Source: Ceratodon purpureus (Eukaryota > Streptophyta > Bryopsida > Pseudoditrichales > Ditrichaceae). From it: 64,000 nt of DNA. Of this stretch, positions 35,381 through 46,800 are shown in pieces. The position numbers and the translations under genes are program-made. A model generated the notes under the pieces. That model searched no databases. It saw only the letters and a program-made list of their open reading frames with translations, and was not told where the DNA came from. Position 1 is the first letter of the stretch, and each line of letters begins with the position of its first letter. Where the stretch lies: positions 9,158,772 through 9,222,771 of the forward strand of contig CM026428.1 of NCBI GenBank assembly GCA_014871385.1, written 5' to 3'.

Positions 35381-35894
35381 TACTGTGAAGTCTAGCGGGG
35401 TGTTCGAATACAATCCTTTAGATTTGGTCATTTATTGGATGTAGATACGAGTATTCCAGCACGATGGTTTTAGATAATATAGACAATTCTAGGAATAAGA
35501 CAACTCGAAACCAACTAAAAGAAATGGTCTTAAAAGTTTGTAGAATATTTCAGAGTTCGTGTACAATAATGGAGTAGCAGAAACCAAGATGTACACCAAG
35601 TCAAGAATAGGTAACATGGCTATGGAAATGTGGGATTTTGAATGAGTAAAATATAAGTTACAACGCAATTTAAATTTTGAGCATTTGTTTTCTAAGATTT
35701 CATTCTTCATATTATATTTTAAGCATTACAGTTGTGACATTTCATCCTCTACATACAAGGAGACGTTTTGGAAATGAGAATCGTAACAAGTTTAGGTTCA
35801 GGGTAGTAGAGTAGACGAAGGATTACGCAATGAACTCCAATTAAATCAAATCAAATCCAATGAAAACAATGAAAGACCGAAGCCTCCTTCAAAC
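35381..35894. other. Short non-coding gap between convergent MULE genes
   Basis: Contains the second copy of the diverged direct repeat (about 35520-35600). No coding sequence. Confidence 0.5.
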
Positions 35895-38800
35895 TCAGAA
35901 CATGCTACCATCGCTACTTCCACTCTCAGAACTAGATGACTCTGAATCTCCTTCTACCGCCTCGTCATCGACGAATAGAAGGGCCCTGGGATCAAAAGTA
36001 GTTGGCCGACTAGGAACATATGTAAGGGCTCCAGATTGAAACGCCTGTGCTAAGCCCTCTGCGTAGTCCGGAAGTATGAAAGGCTGAATCGGGCTGGAAT
36101 GAAGACGCCACGATGGAGTGGACACTGCTCTTGGCCCACGTGGCGGTGTTGCTGAAACTACTCTGCAATAGAGAACCGATTGTGGTTAGATAGAGTACGT
36201 AGAGCTGGAAAGAGAAGTAATGATTGGATAATTTGAACAAAGAATAGAAGACTTACACCACTTATCAGGTCTTGCTCTCTTTGGAGGCGCTTCGCCTGCT
36301 GCTGCCGGCCTTGGATGTTTAGGAGGGCCCATGGCGGATGGTCCAGCCATGCTCGGTTTGAGAAGGGCGTTGAAAATGGCTTCGTCCTCCTCAAAAGCAA
36401 GAATGTGACGACCAACAGCCTGGGCGGCCTTGATGGAGGCCCCTGAAACTCGGAGAGAAACAAAGAAATGAGATACTGTGGAAAAAATGAGAGGAAAAAT
36501 GAAGGAGACATATGTAAGAAGAGTTACATGTCCCAGCATTCCAATCCAGGACTATGTCGCCGGGCTTGGACAGCTCCTCAATGATGTTCTGCATCATCTC
36601 AGGGGATTTCTCCCTTGGGCCTCTCCACGGCACCTCTCCATTCATGAGCTGAGATTCGCCATCGGTGAAGTTGAAAATGGCATCACTCTCGGTAATGTTG
36701 AGGAGTCCATGTATCAGCTCTTCTTTCTTCGTCTGGAAGGAGAAAGTACTGCCACTACGAACGTAGACGCGAATCCAGAACCGCATAGTCTGCAGTCAAG
36801 CGAAACAAGTGAGTAAAATTAAGCGGAAGGGTTATCAGTAAGTAAAGAGAAGGGTATGTTTTGGGAAATTACCAAGTTCTCGGGGTTCGTTGGAGAAGTC
36901 AGGCCGAGTACATTGACACCCCACCAGTCCTTGAAAAGCACGTACTGACCACCAGCAGCTTCTTCCTCGATATCCTTAGCCAGCTTCTGATTAGTGTTGT
37001 AGATGAGGCAGATGGCACCATCTTTCTGCAGGTATTTATCTGCAAAATGGAAGATGTCGTACACATAATCCTTCACGCGAGAGTTCCAAGGCGGAATACT
37101 CGTGGGGGGAACGGAAACGGATGGGACGGGAAGATTCTCAGGGATGTCGGCAATGATCAAGTCGCCTCCCAGATGGTCCTCTTGTTTGCACCGGTCCGGA
37201 ACTCTATTTCCGCGGCCTGCTCCAAACTTGAGGAATGAAAAAATCACAGTTAGAAACTACAAAGCGAGTACAGGTGGCTGAATCCATGAAATGTCAAAAT
37301 ATAGGAACATACCTTGCGAATGAAGTCTTGAATCTTGATCCAATCCGGGTCGCCACCTTTTCTCTCCTGTCTCTTATTTCGCCGCAACATGGAATCCACG
37401 GATGAGTTGAAGACGGAAACATGTGTGGAAATCAAAGCTCCAGCGGAAGAAGTTGGTTGAGGATATAGTTTGGCCTTCCTCTGCTCAATGAGACTTCGCG
37501 TGATCGCAGAAGCACCAATGGATGATGGCGCATTCGCTGTGGTCGACGTTGGCATTGGGACGTCTACAGTTGGAGAAGCGTTGCCCGTCTCCTTCCCTGG
37601 TGAGGAAGACTCAGCCCCAGTATCTTGTGAGGTCTGTGACTTCGAACCCAGTGTTCGCAGTCGCCGAGCTCTCCCTTTCTTCGGTTGAGGTGCAGATGAT
37701 TGACTTTGATGTTCTTCGTCTTCTTCAGAACCGTCGTTGGAGTCTTCGACTACTGGCGCTCGAAGATCAAGTGATGATTTGACATCGGCCTCAGAATCGA
37801 CTGTAAAACCACGGAGGCAATCTAGATACCAACATCCTGCCTCCAAGTGGGGAGCTTTGTACCTCTTCAATTGCTGAGCAGAGTAGATACACTCGTCCGA
37901 GCCTCTCTGGATCCATAAAGGAAAGTACTTCGGGAGTTGGTGGACAGTGACGGCTCCTTTGGGAAGAAGCTCTCTCTTGAAGTACCTAATGTAAGCCAAT
38001 TTAAAATTATTAGTATGTGGGAGAGACGAAATGCAGGATTCAAAATGCACACATGTTTGAGTAAAGATTCATACCGGTAGATGACTCGCTTGACAACATC
38101 GGCCGTTCCAGGGAATTTCGTGAAAATCGACTTCTTATCATAAGTCTTCTTTGCCTTGGATCCAAGGAATGCCGGGAATGCTCTGTCCCAAAGCAGAATA
38201 CGCCAGCTCTCCACGTAATCGCCTGGTCGCTGAACATCAGGGGAGGCATTCCAATTGATGTCCAGCTCCTCCGCCTTACACAGGTCCTCGAACTCATGGA
38301 TGACCGCTTCTTCCAACTACAAGAGACAGTCAGCAAAATTAGTCTACGACAATCAAAGTGATAGAATGACAAAGACATTATCAGTTCTGGAAATAAGGGA
38401 GCATACCCCTGCCCAGAATGAAGCCCTGTTTAGCCAACGGTCGAGGTCAGCTTCCTTGAACTCGGGTGGTGGGAACCTATAAGACTGCCTTGAAGTCGGA
38501 GAGGAGTTCCACCACCTCAACCAACGAGCTTTGTACTTGGGTTCCACTGCCGCCGGCACAATCTTCTGCAGCTTGTCCAATGTCATCTCAGGTTTGTTGA
38601 GATCGCTGAAGTGGCGGTTAATCTGCAATTAGAACAGAACTGTTAGCATTATGAAATCAAGATAACATAGGCGATAAAAACAAAATAGCTTAAGATGAAG
38701 TGATTAAGGATTCACCTCGGCAAGGAAGTCGTCACCATTTTTGGGATTCGCAATGGCCAAGTACTTGGTGAAGTCCTTCTTCTTGACGGCATCGATGAAG

Positions 38801-40656
38801 TTGTTTGATGCAGTCGTCATCGCATCCCAAACTCCAGATCCAGATTGATCCTCTATTGGCGTGTTCTCCTTGTAGGCTCTTGCGGCCTGATCCGAGGCGA
38901 CTGCAATCTCTCTCTGTACATGGAAACACAATATAATAAAATTAATGTATAAAATAATTGAAATGCATTAGTTACAGTAAGGATCAGAACAAATGAACTT
39001 GCTGAGTAATGGAATAAATTCTTACTCGGTATAGGAACGCAATGAAAACCTTCCTTGTCAAGGTGAACCATCGGTCCTTTGCGTGTTTGTTCTGCACACA
39101 GATTTCAAACTCTTCTGGGCTTAGAAGATCTTTGAATTCTTCTAACTTCATGACACCGAAAGAGCGGATGCGGAATAACTTCGCTGGAAGATTACTCTTC
39201 ACATGGTCATTCTCAGTAGACCTGTGGACAAAATAAACAGTTTAGAAAACACATCATAATAGAAGGATGATCCGAAATCAAAATTGAGAAATTGTTCCAC
39301 CAAAATTCTTACCAGTTGATGTCGTGCATGGCATGGAGAAGATTGCCCACTTGGCCGCGGGGGTCCAATATGATGCAATGCACGGAGATGTGCCAAGCGG
39401 GGTCGTCGGCATGATGATTGTTGATGTGTCGTAACCAAGCTGAGAGGCGATGGTTACCTTCCCACACAAAAAACATTTTGCCACTGAATTGATTGAGGTC
39501 ATCGTCTCCTTGGAGGTCGGCTTCGAAGGCTTGGTTAGCCCTGCGCCAGCACGGGCTCCACTTTGCCTTCACTTCCTCCGTGACATCCATTGACATCTCT
39601 TCAGTGTTGAACATGGAAATGTACATCACGCGGTCCCCATCTCTGTAACCCTTCACGAACTCCCTCTCCAGATGTTGCACTCCCATTTCGCCAACCGGTC
39701 TGACTTTTGCCATTGCGACCATTCTACACAATGGGACAAGCAGGCGAGACTTCCTCAAGGGCTGAATACGAACGGCATTGATGACGTTGATGGAGTCAAC
39801 TTTATGCTGTGTTCGATGAAGCAATTCCCCTTGTACAGCGTCTTTCAAATCCAGAGGCTTTGATGATGATGGCAACACGTCCTCTGTTTGCGTCAACTCG
39901 GGTACCTGCCGTAAGCAATAGAAATGAACAATCAAACTCAACAATATAGATACTGAAAAATATATTTTACCAATCACTTAGAGATTTTCTCATAAATGAA
40001 AGAGTAAAAAAAAACATCTCAAATTAAATCTATGGCACCAAGCATCAAGGCCTTGCCACTCTACGAGGAGCCCTTCCATAGTACTGTCTAGCCTCTCTAC
40101 TATTCCAATGATGGCGCCTCCTCCAAAATCGCCTGGTCTGACGGCAAGCGCTGGGCAGTATTGCCGGAAGGGCAAACACTACATGGGCTGGCCTCCTCAC
40201 CACCAAAGGTGAAACTGGGGGATTAGGCGAAGACGGCGGTGTGCCAAGACGTGGCGAGGTGGGCATGTACACTGGAGAGGTGGGCATGTACACAGGAGAG
40301 GTGGGCTCATAAACAGGCGAAGTAGGCATGTACTGGGGTGACTGGACCTCGAAAGGTCCAGTGTATACACCTACAGGAATGGCTAAATCACAGGTACAAA
40401 GACGCTCATCTTCTGGGTCTGACAGGTCTGAAAGGTTTATCACAGAGATTGGGGAATTGACATACATGTTGGGAGCATCAGAGCCTACCTGCAAGTACAT
40501 GGCACATGAGGAAGTTAGAGTTTAAAAATCATTTGAAAGAACTTTCAAATGCTCGAATTATTTAGGATAATAAGAACATGTAAATCCAAAACATGAATTT
40601 ATCAGTGACTATACCTCTGTCTCCTCAGGTCCCTTGCTTTCACTCCCGGTCCCCAT
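35895..40656 (-). CDS. MULE-carried ParB-like / beta-class DNA methyltransferase-like protein with Pol II CTD-like heptads
   Basis: Twelve exons keep phase throughout (starts 40656, 40488, 39905, 39221, 38913, 38622, 38316, 37985, 37226, 36789, 36442, about 36151), giving about 1168 residues without a stop. Residues 67-94 are four Y-x-P-T-S-P-x heptads. Residues about 111-308 look like a ParB N-terminal domain: MAKVRPVGEMGVQHLEREF followed by VWEGNHRLSAWL near 256-266. Residues about 817-1060 match N4/N6 amino-methyltransferases in beta order: motif IV GDLIIADIPENL (DIPE instead of DPPY), then KSPEMMQNIIEELSKPGDIV with LDWNAGT-W-ASIKAAQAVGRHILAFEED (motif I, FxGxG not kept). A middle region is acidic, then basic (KKGRARRLR); the tail is Ser/Glu-rich. 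ParB-methyltransferase fusions are known in bacteria and phages, so that origin is likely. Exon 2's donor (40200) and exon 12's acceptor are the least sure borders. Modification of DNA, or mere binding, is unproven. Confidence 0.72.
40249..40332 (-). other. Four RNA polymerase II CTD-like heptads
   Basis: The coding sequence of exon 2 holds YMPTSPV, YEPTSPV, YMPTSPV and YMPTSPR in direct succession (residues 67-94). They keep Tyr1, Pro3, Thr4, Ser5 and Pro6 of the YSPTSPS consensus and replace Ser2 with Met or Glu and Ser7 with Val or Arg. Confidence 0.9.
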
Positions 40657-40872
40657 GTTCTGCTGAGAAGTATCCTGTAATTCATAACAAATGCATTCAT
40701 GACAATTATTAAAATTATTCTCACCCCTGTAGATAGTTTCGCATCTACAAGCAGTAATGATCACACATTAATACAAGCACAACATCCTAAGAAAAGTAGA
40801 ATGAAACAAAAAACTAATAATACATGGCAGAGTTCACTTAATACTAAAGAAGAAAAAAAGAAATAAAAAAAC
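40657..40872. promoter_or_regulatory. Putative promoter/5' UTR of the methyltransferase-like gene
   Basis: About 215 bp between the start codon and the first repeat of the array. A splice acceptor (ATTACAG at about 40676) precedes the ATG-bearing exon, so a 5' UTR intron may reach into or across the array. No certain TATA box. Confidence 0.3.
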
Positions 40873-43800
40873 AATTATGCGTGTTCGCGGCACTGGTGGG
40901 AGGCTCACAGCCTCCTCAGCCGCGGCATTGCTTATGATGCGAGCTACGAATTGGGCATCAAATCGCAAGCACCGAGCCTCATCGGAGGCTGCAAGCCTCC
41001 TCAGCCGGTTGCCCTCGCATGCTCGAGGCACTGGTGTCTGCTCCGAAAGCAGACACCAGGCTGCTTCGCATGAAGAGATTTAAAAAAAAATGAACACCGC
41101 AAGCCTCATGGGAGGCTCACAGCCTCCTCAGCCGCGGCATTGCTTATGAGGCGAGCTACGAATTGGGCATCAAACAGCAAGCACCGAGCCTCATCGGAGG
41201 CTGCAAGCCTCTTCAGCCGTTTACCCTCGCATGCTCGAGGCACTGGTGTCTGCTCCGAAAGCAGACACCAGGCTGCTTCGCATGAAGAGATTTAAATAAA
41301 AAAATGAACACCGCAAGCCTCATGGGAGGCTCACAGCCTCCTCAGCTGCGGCATTGCTTATGAGGCGAGCTACGAATTGGGCATCAAACCGCAAGCACCG
41401 AGCCTCATCGGAGGCTGCAAGCGTCCTCAGCCGGTTGCCCTCGCATGCTCGAGGCACTGGTGTCTGCTCCGAAAGCAGACACCAGGCTGCTTCGCATGAA
41501 GAGATTTTAAAAAAAAAATGAACACCGCAAGCCTCATGGGAGGCTCACAGCCTCCTCAGCCGCGGCATTGCTTATGAGGCGAGCTACGAATTCGGCATCA
41601 AGTCGCAAGCACCGAGCCTCATCGGAGGCTGCAAGCCTCCTCAGCCGGTTGCCCTCGCATGCTCGAGGCACTGGTGTCTGCTCCGAAAGCAGACACCAGG
41701 CTGCTTCGCATGAAGAGATTTAAATAAAAAAATGAACACCGCAAGCCTCATGGGAGGCTCACAGCCTCCTCAGCCGCGGCATTGCTTATGAGGCGAGCTA
41801 CGAATTGGGCATCAAACAGCAAGCACCGAGCCTCATCGGAGGCTGCAAGCCTCCTCAGCCGTTTACCCTCGCATGCTCGAGGCACTGGTGTCTGCTCCGA
41901 AAGCAGACACCAGGCTGCTTCGCATGAAGAGATTTAAAAAAAAAAATGAACACCGCAAGCCTCATGGGAGGCTCACAGCCTCCTCAGCCGCGGCATTGCT
42001 TATGAGGCGAGTTACGAATTGGGCATCAAGTCGCAAGCACCGAGCCTCATCGGAGGCTGCAAGCCTCCTCAGCCGGTTGCCCTCGCATGCTCGAGGCACT
42101 GGTGTCTGCTCCGAAAGCAGACTCCCGGCTGCTTCGCATGCAGAGATTTAAAAAAAAAAATGAACACCGCAAGCCTCATGGGAGGCTCACAGCCTCCTCA
42201 GCCGCGGCATTGCTTATGAGGCGAGTTACGAATTGGGCATCAAGTCGCAAGCACGGAGCCTCATCGGAGGCTGCAAGCCTCCTCAGCCGGTTGCCCTCCC
42301 ATGCTCGAGGCACATGTGTCTGCTCCGAAAGCAGACACCAGGCTGCTTCGCATGAAGAGATTTAAATAAAAAAATGAACACCGCAAGCCTCATGGGAGGC
42401 TCACAGCCTCCTCAGCCGCGGCATTGCTTATGAGGCGAGCTACGAATTGGGCATCAAACAGCAAGCACCGAGCCTCATCGGAGGCTGCAAGCCTCTTCAG
42501 CCGTTTACCCTCGCATGCTCGAGGCACTGGTGTCTGCTCTGAAAGCAGACACCAGGCTGCTTCGCATGAAGAGATTTAAAAAAAAATTAACACCGCAAGC
42601 CTCATGGGAGGCTCACAGCCTCCTCAGCCGCGGCATTGCTTATGAGGCGAGCTACGAATTGGGCATCAAACCGCAAGCACCGAGCCTCATCGGAGGCTGC
42701 AAGCCTCCTCAGCCGGTTGCCCTCGCATGCTCGAGGCACTGGTGTCTGCTCCGAAAGCAGACACCAGGCTGCTTCGCATGAAGAGATTTAAAAAAAAAAA
42801 TGAACACCGCAAGCCTCATGGGAGGCTCACAGCCTCGTCAGCCGCGGCATTGCTTATGAGGCGAGCTACGAATTCGGCATCAAGTCGCAAGCACCGAGCC
42901 TCATCGGAGGCTGCAAGCCTCCTCAGCCGGTTGCCCTCGCATGCTCGAGGCACTGGTGTCTGCTCCGAAAGCAGACACCAGGCTGCTTCGCATGAAGAGA
43001 TTTCAAAAAAAATGAACACCGCAAGCCTCATGGGAGGCTCACAGCCTCCTCAGCCGCGGCATTGCTTATGAGGCGAGCTACGAATTGGGCATCAAACAGC
43101 AAGCACCGAGCCTCATCGGAGGCTGCAAGCCTCTTCAGCCGTTTACCCTCGCATGCTCGAGGCACTGGTGTCTGCTCCGAAAGCAGACACCAGGCTGCTT
43201 CGCATGAAGAGATTTAAATAAAAAAATGAACACCGCAAGCCTCATGGGAGGCTCACAGCCTCCTCAGCTGCGGCATTGCTTATGAGGCGAGCTACGAATT
43301 GGGCATCAAACCGCAAGCACCGAGCCTCATCGGAGGCTGCAAGCGTCCTCAGCCGGTTGCCCTCGCATGCTCGAGGCACTGGTGTCTGCTCCGAAAGCAG
43401 ACACCAGGTTGCTTCGCATGAAGAGATTTTAAAAAAAAAATGAACACCGCAAGCCTCATGGGAGGCTCACAGCCTCCTCAGCCGCGGCATTGCTTATGAG
43501 GCGAGCTACGAATTCGGCATCAAGTCGCAAGCACCGAGCCTCATCGGAGGCTGCAAGCCTCCTCAGCCGGTTGCCCTCGCATGCTCGAGGCACAGGTGTC
43601 TGCTCCGAAAGCAGACACCAGGCTGCTTCGCATGAAGAGATTTTAAAAAAAAAATGAACACCGCAAGCCTCATGGGAGGCTCACAGCCTCCTCAGCCGCG
43701 GCATTGCTTATGAGGCGAGCTACGAATTGGGCATCAAACAGCAAGCACCGAGCCTCATCGGAGGCTGCAAGCCTCCTCAACCGTTTACCCTCGCATGCTC

Positions 43801-46800
43801 GAGGCACTGGTGTCTTCTCCGAAAGCAGACACCAGGCTGCTTCGCATGAAGAGATTTAAAAAAAAAAATGAACACCGCAAGCCTCATGGGAGGCTCACAG
43901 CCTCCTCAGCCGCGGCATTGCTTATGAGGCGAGTTACGAATTGGGCATCAAGTCGCAAGCACCGAGCCTCATCGGAGGCTGCAAGCCTCCTCAGCCGGTT
44001 GCCCTCGCATGCTCGAGGCACTGGTGTCTGCTCCGAAAGCAGACTCCAGGCTGCTTCGCATGCAGAGATTTAAAAAAAAAAATGAACACCGCAAGCCTCA
44101 TGGGAGGTTCACAGCCTCCTCAGCCGCGGCATTGCTTATGAGGCGAGCTACGAATGGGCATCAAGTCGCAAGCACGGAGCCTCATCGGAGGCTGCAAGCC
44201 TCCTCAGCCGATTGCCCTCCCATGCTCGAGGCACATGTGTCTGCTCCGAAAGCAGACACCAGGCTGCTTCGCATGAAGAGATTTAAATAAAAAAATGAAC
44301 ACCGCAAGCCTCATGGGAGGCTCACAGCCTCCTCAGCCGCGGCATTGCTTATGAGGCGAGCTACGAATTGGGCATCAAACAGCAAGCACCGAGCCTCATC
44401 GGAGGCTGCAAGCCTCTTCAGCCGTTTACCCTCGCATGCTCGAGGCATTGGTGTCTGCTCCGAAAGCAGACACCAGGCTGCTTCGCATGCAGAGATTTAA
44501 AAAAAAAATGAACACCGCAAGCCTCATGGGAGGCTCACAGCCTCCTCAGCCGCGGCATTGCTTATGAGGCGAGCTACGAATTGGGCATCAAGTCGCAAGC
44601 ACCGAGCCTCATCGGAGGCTGCAAGCCTCCTCAGCCGGTTGCCCTCGCATGCTCGAGGCACTGGTGTCTGCTCGGAAAGCAGACACCAGGCTGCTTCGCA
44701 TGAAGAGATTTAAAAAAAAAAATGAACACCGCAAGCCTCATGGGAGGCTGACAGCCTCCTCACCCGCGGCATTGCTTATGAGGCGAGCTACGAATTGGGC
44801 ATCAAATCGCAAGCACCGAGCCTCATCGGAGGCTGCAAGCCTCCTCAGCCGGTTGCCCTCGCATGCTCGAGGCACTGGTGTCTGCTCCGAAAGCAGACAC
44901 CAGGCTGCTTCGCATGAAGGGATTTCAGAAAAATAATGAACACCGCAAGCCTCATGGGAGGCTCACAGCCTCCTCAACTGCGGCATTGCTTATGAGGCGA
45001 GCTACGAATTGGGCATCAAACCGCAAGCACCGAGCCTCATCGGAGGCTGCAAGCCACCTGAGCCGGTTGCCCTCGCATGCTCGAGGCACTGGTGTCTGCT
45101 GTGAAAGCAGACACCAGGCTGCTTCGCATGAAGAGATTTAAAAAAAAAAATGAACACCGCAAGCCTCATGGGAGGCTCACAGCCTCCTCAGCCGCGGCAT
45201 TGCTTATGAGGCGAGCTACGAATTGGGCATCAAACCGCAAGCACCGAGCCTCATCGGAGGCTGCAAGCCTCCTCAGCCGGTTGCCCTCGCATGCTCGAGG
45301 CACTGGTGTCTGCTCCGAAAGCAGACACCAGGCTGCTTCGCATGAAGAGATTTCAAAAAAAATGAACACCGCAAGCCTCATGGGAGGCTCACAGCCTCCT
45401 CAGCCGCGGCATTGCTTATGAGGCGAGCTACGAATTGGGCATCAAACAGCAAGCACCGAGCCTCATCGGAGGCTGCAAGCCTCTTCAGCCGTTTACCCTC
45501 GCATGCTCGAGGCACTGGTGTCTGCTTCGAAAGCAGACACCAGGCTGCTTCGCATGAAGAGATTTAAAAAAAAAAATGAACACCGCAAGCCTCATGGGAG
45601 GCTCACAGCCTCCTCAGCCGCAGCATTGCTTATGAGGCGAGCTACGAATTGGGCATCAAGTCGCAAGCACCGAGCCTCATCGGAGGCTGCAAGCCTCCTC
45701 AACCGGTTGCCCTCGCATGCTCGAGGCACTGGTGTGTGCTCCGAAAGCAGACACCAGGCTGCTTCGCATGAAGAGATTTAAAAAAAAAAATGAACACCGC
45801 AAGCCTCATGGGAGGCTCACAGCCTCCTCAGCCGCGGCATTGCTTATGTGGCGAGCTACGAAATGGGCATCAAGTCGCAAGCACCGAGCCTCATTGGAGG
45901 CTGCAAGCCTCCTGAGCCGGTTGCCCTCGCATGCTCGAGGCACTGGTGTCTGCTCCGAAAGCAGACACGAGGCTGCTTCGCATGAAGGGATTTCACAAAA
46001 ATTATGAACACCGCAAGCCTCATGAGAGGCTCACAGCCTCCTCAGCCGCGGCATTGCTTATGAGGCGAGCTACGAATTGGGCATCAAACCGCAAGCACCG
46101 AGCCTCATCGGAGGCTGCAAGCCTCCTCAGCCGGTTGCCCTCGCATGCTCGAGGCACTGGTGTCTGCTCCGAAAGCAGACACCAGGCTGCTTCGCATGAA
46201 GAGTTTTAAAAAAAAAAATGAACACCGCAAGCCTCATGGGAGGCTCACAGCCTCCTCAGCCGCGGCATTGCTTATGAGGCGAGCTACGAATTGGGCATCA
46301 AATCGTAAGCACCGAGCCTCATCGGAGGCTGCAAGCCTCTTCAGCGGGTTGCCCTCGCATGCTCGAGGCACTGGTGTCTGCTCCGAAAGCAGACACCAGG
46401 CTGCTTCGCATGAAGAGTTTTAAAAAAAAAAATGAACACCGCAAGCCTCATGGGAGGCTCACAGCCTCCTCAGCCGCGGCATTGCTTATGAGGCGAGCTA
46501 CGAATTGGGCATCAAACAGCAAGCACCGAGCCTCATCGGAGGCTGCAAGCCTCTTCAGCGGGTTGCCCTCGCATGCTCGAGGCACTGGTGTCTGCTCCGA
46601 AAGCAGACACCAGGCTGCTTCGCATGAAGAGATTTCAAAAAAAATGAACACCGCAAGCCTCATGGGAGGCTCACAGCCTCCTCAGCCGCGGCATTGCTTA
46701 TGAGGCGAGCTACGAATTGGGCATCAAGTCGCAAGCACCGAGCCTCATCGGAGGCTGCAAGCCTCCTCAACCGGTTGCCCTCGCATGCTCGAGGCACTGG

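Noticed and set aside
39990-40175. Extra coding exon between heptad exon and ParB-like exon (…GAIIGIVERLDSTMEGLLVEWQ…)
   Set aside because: Open but lacks usable donor and acceptor in matching phase; the donor at 40200 joined to 39905 keeps the frame without it.
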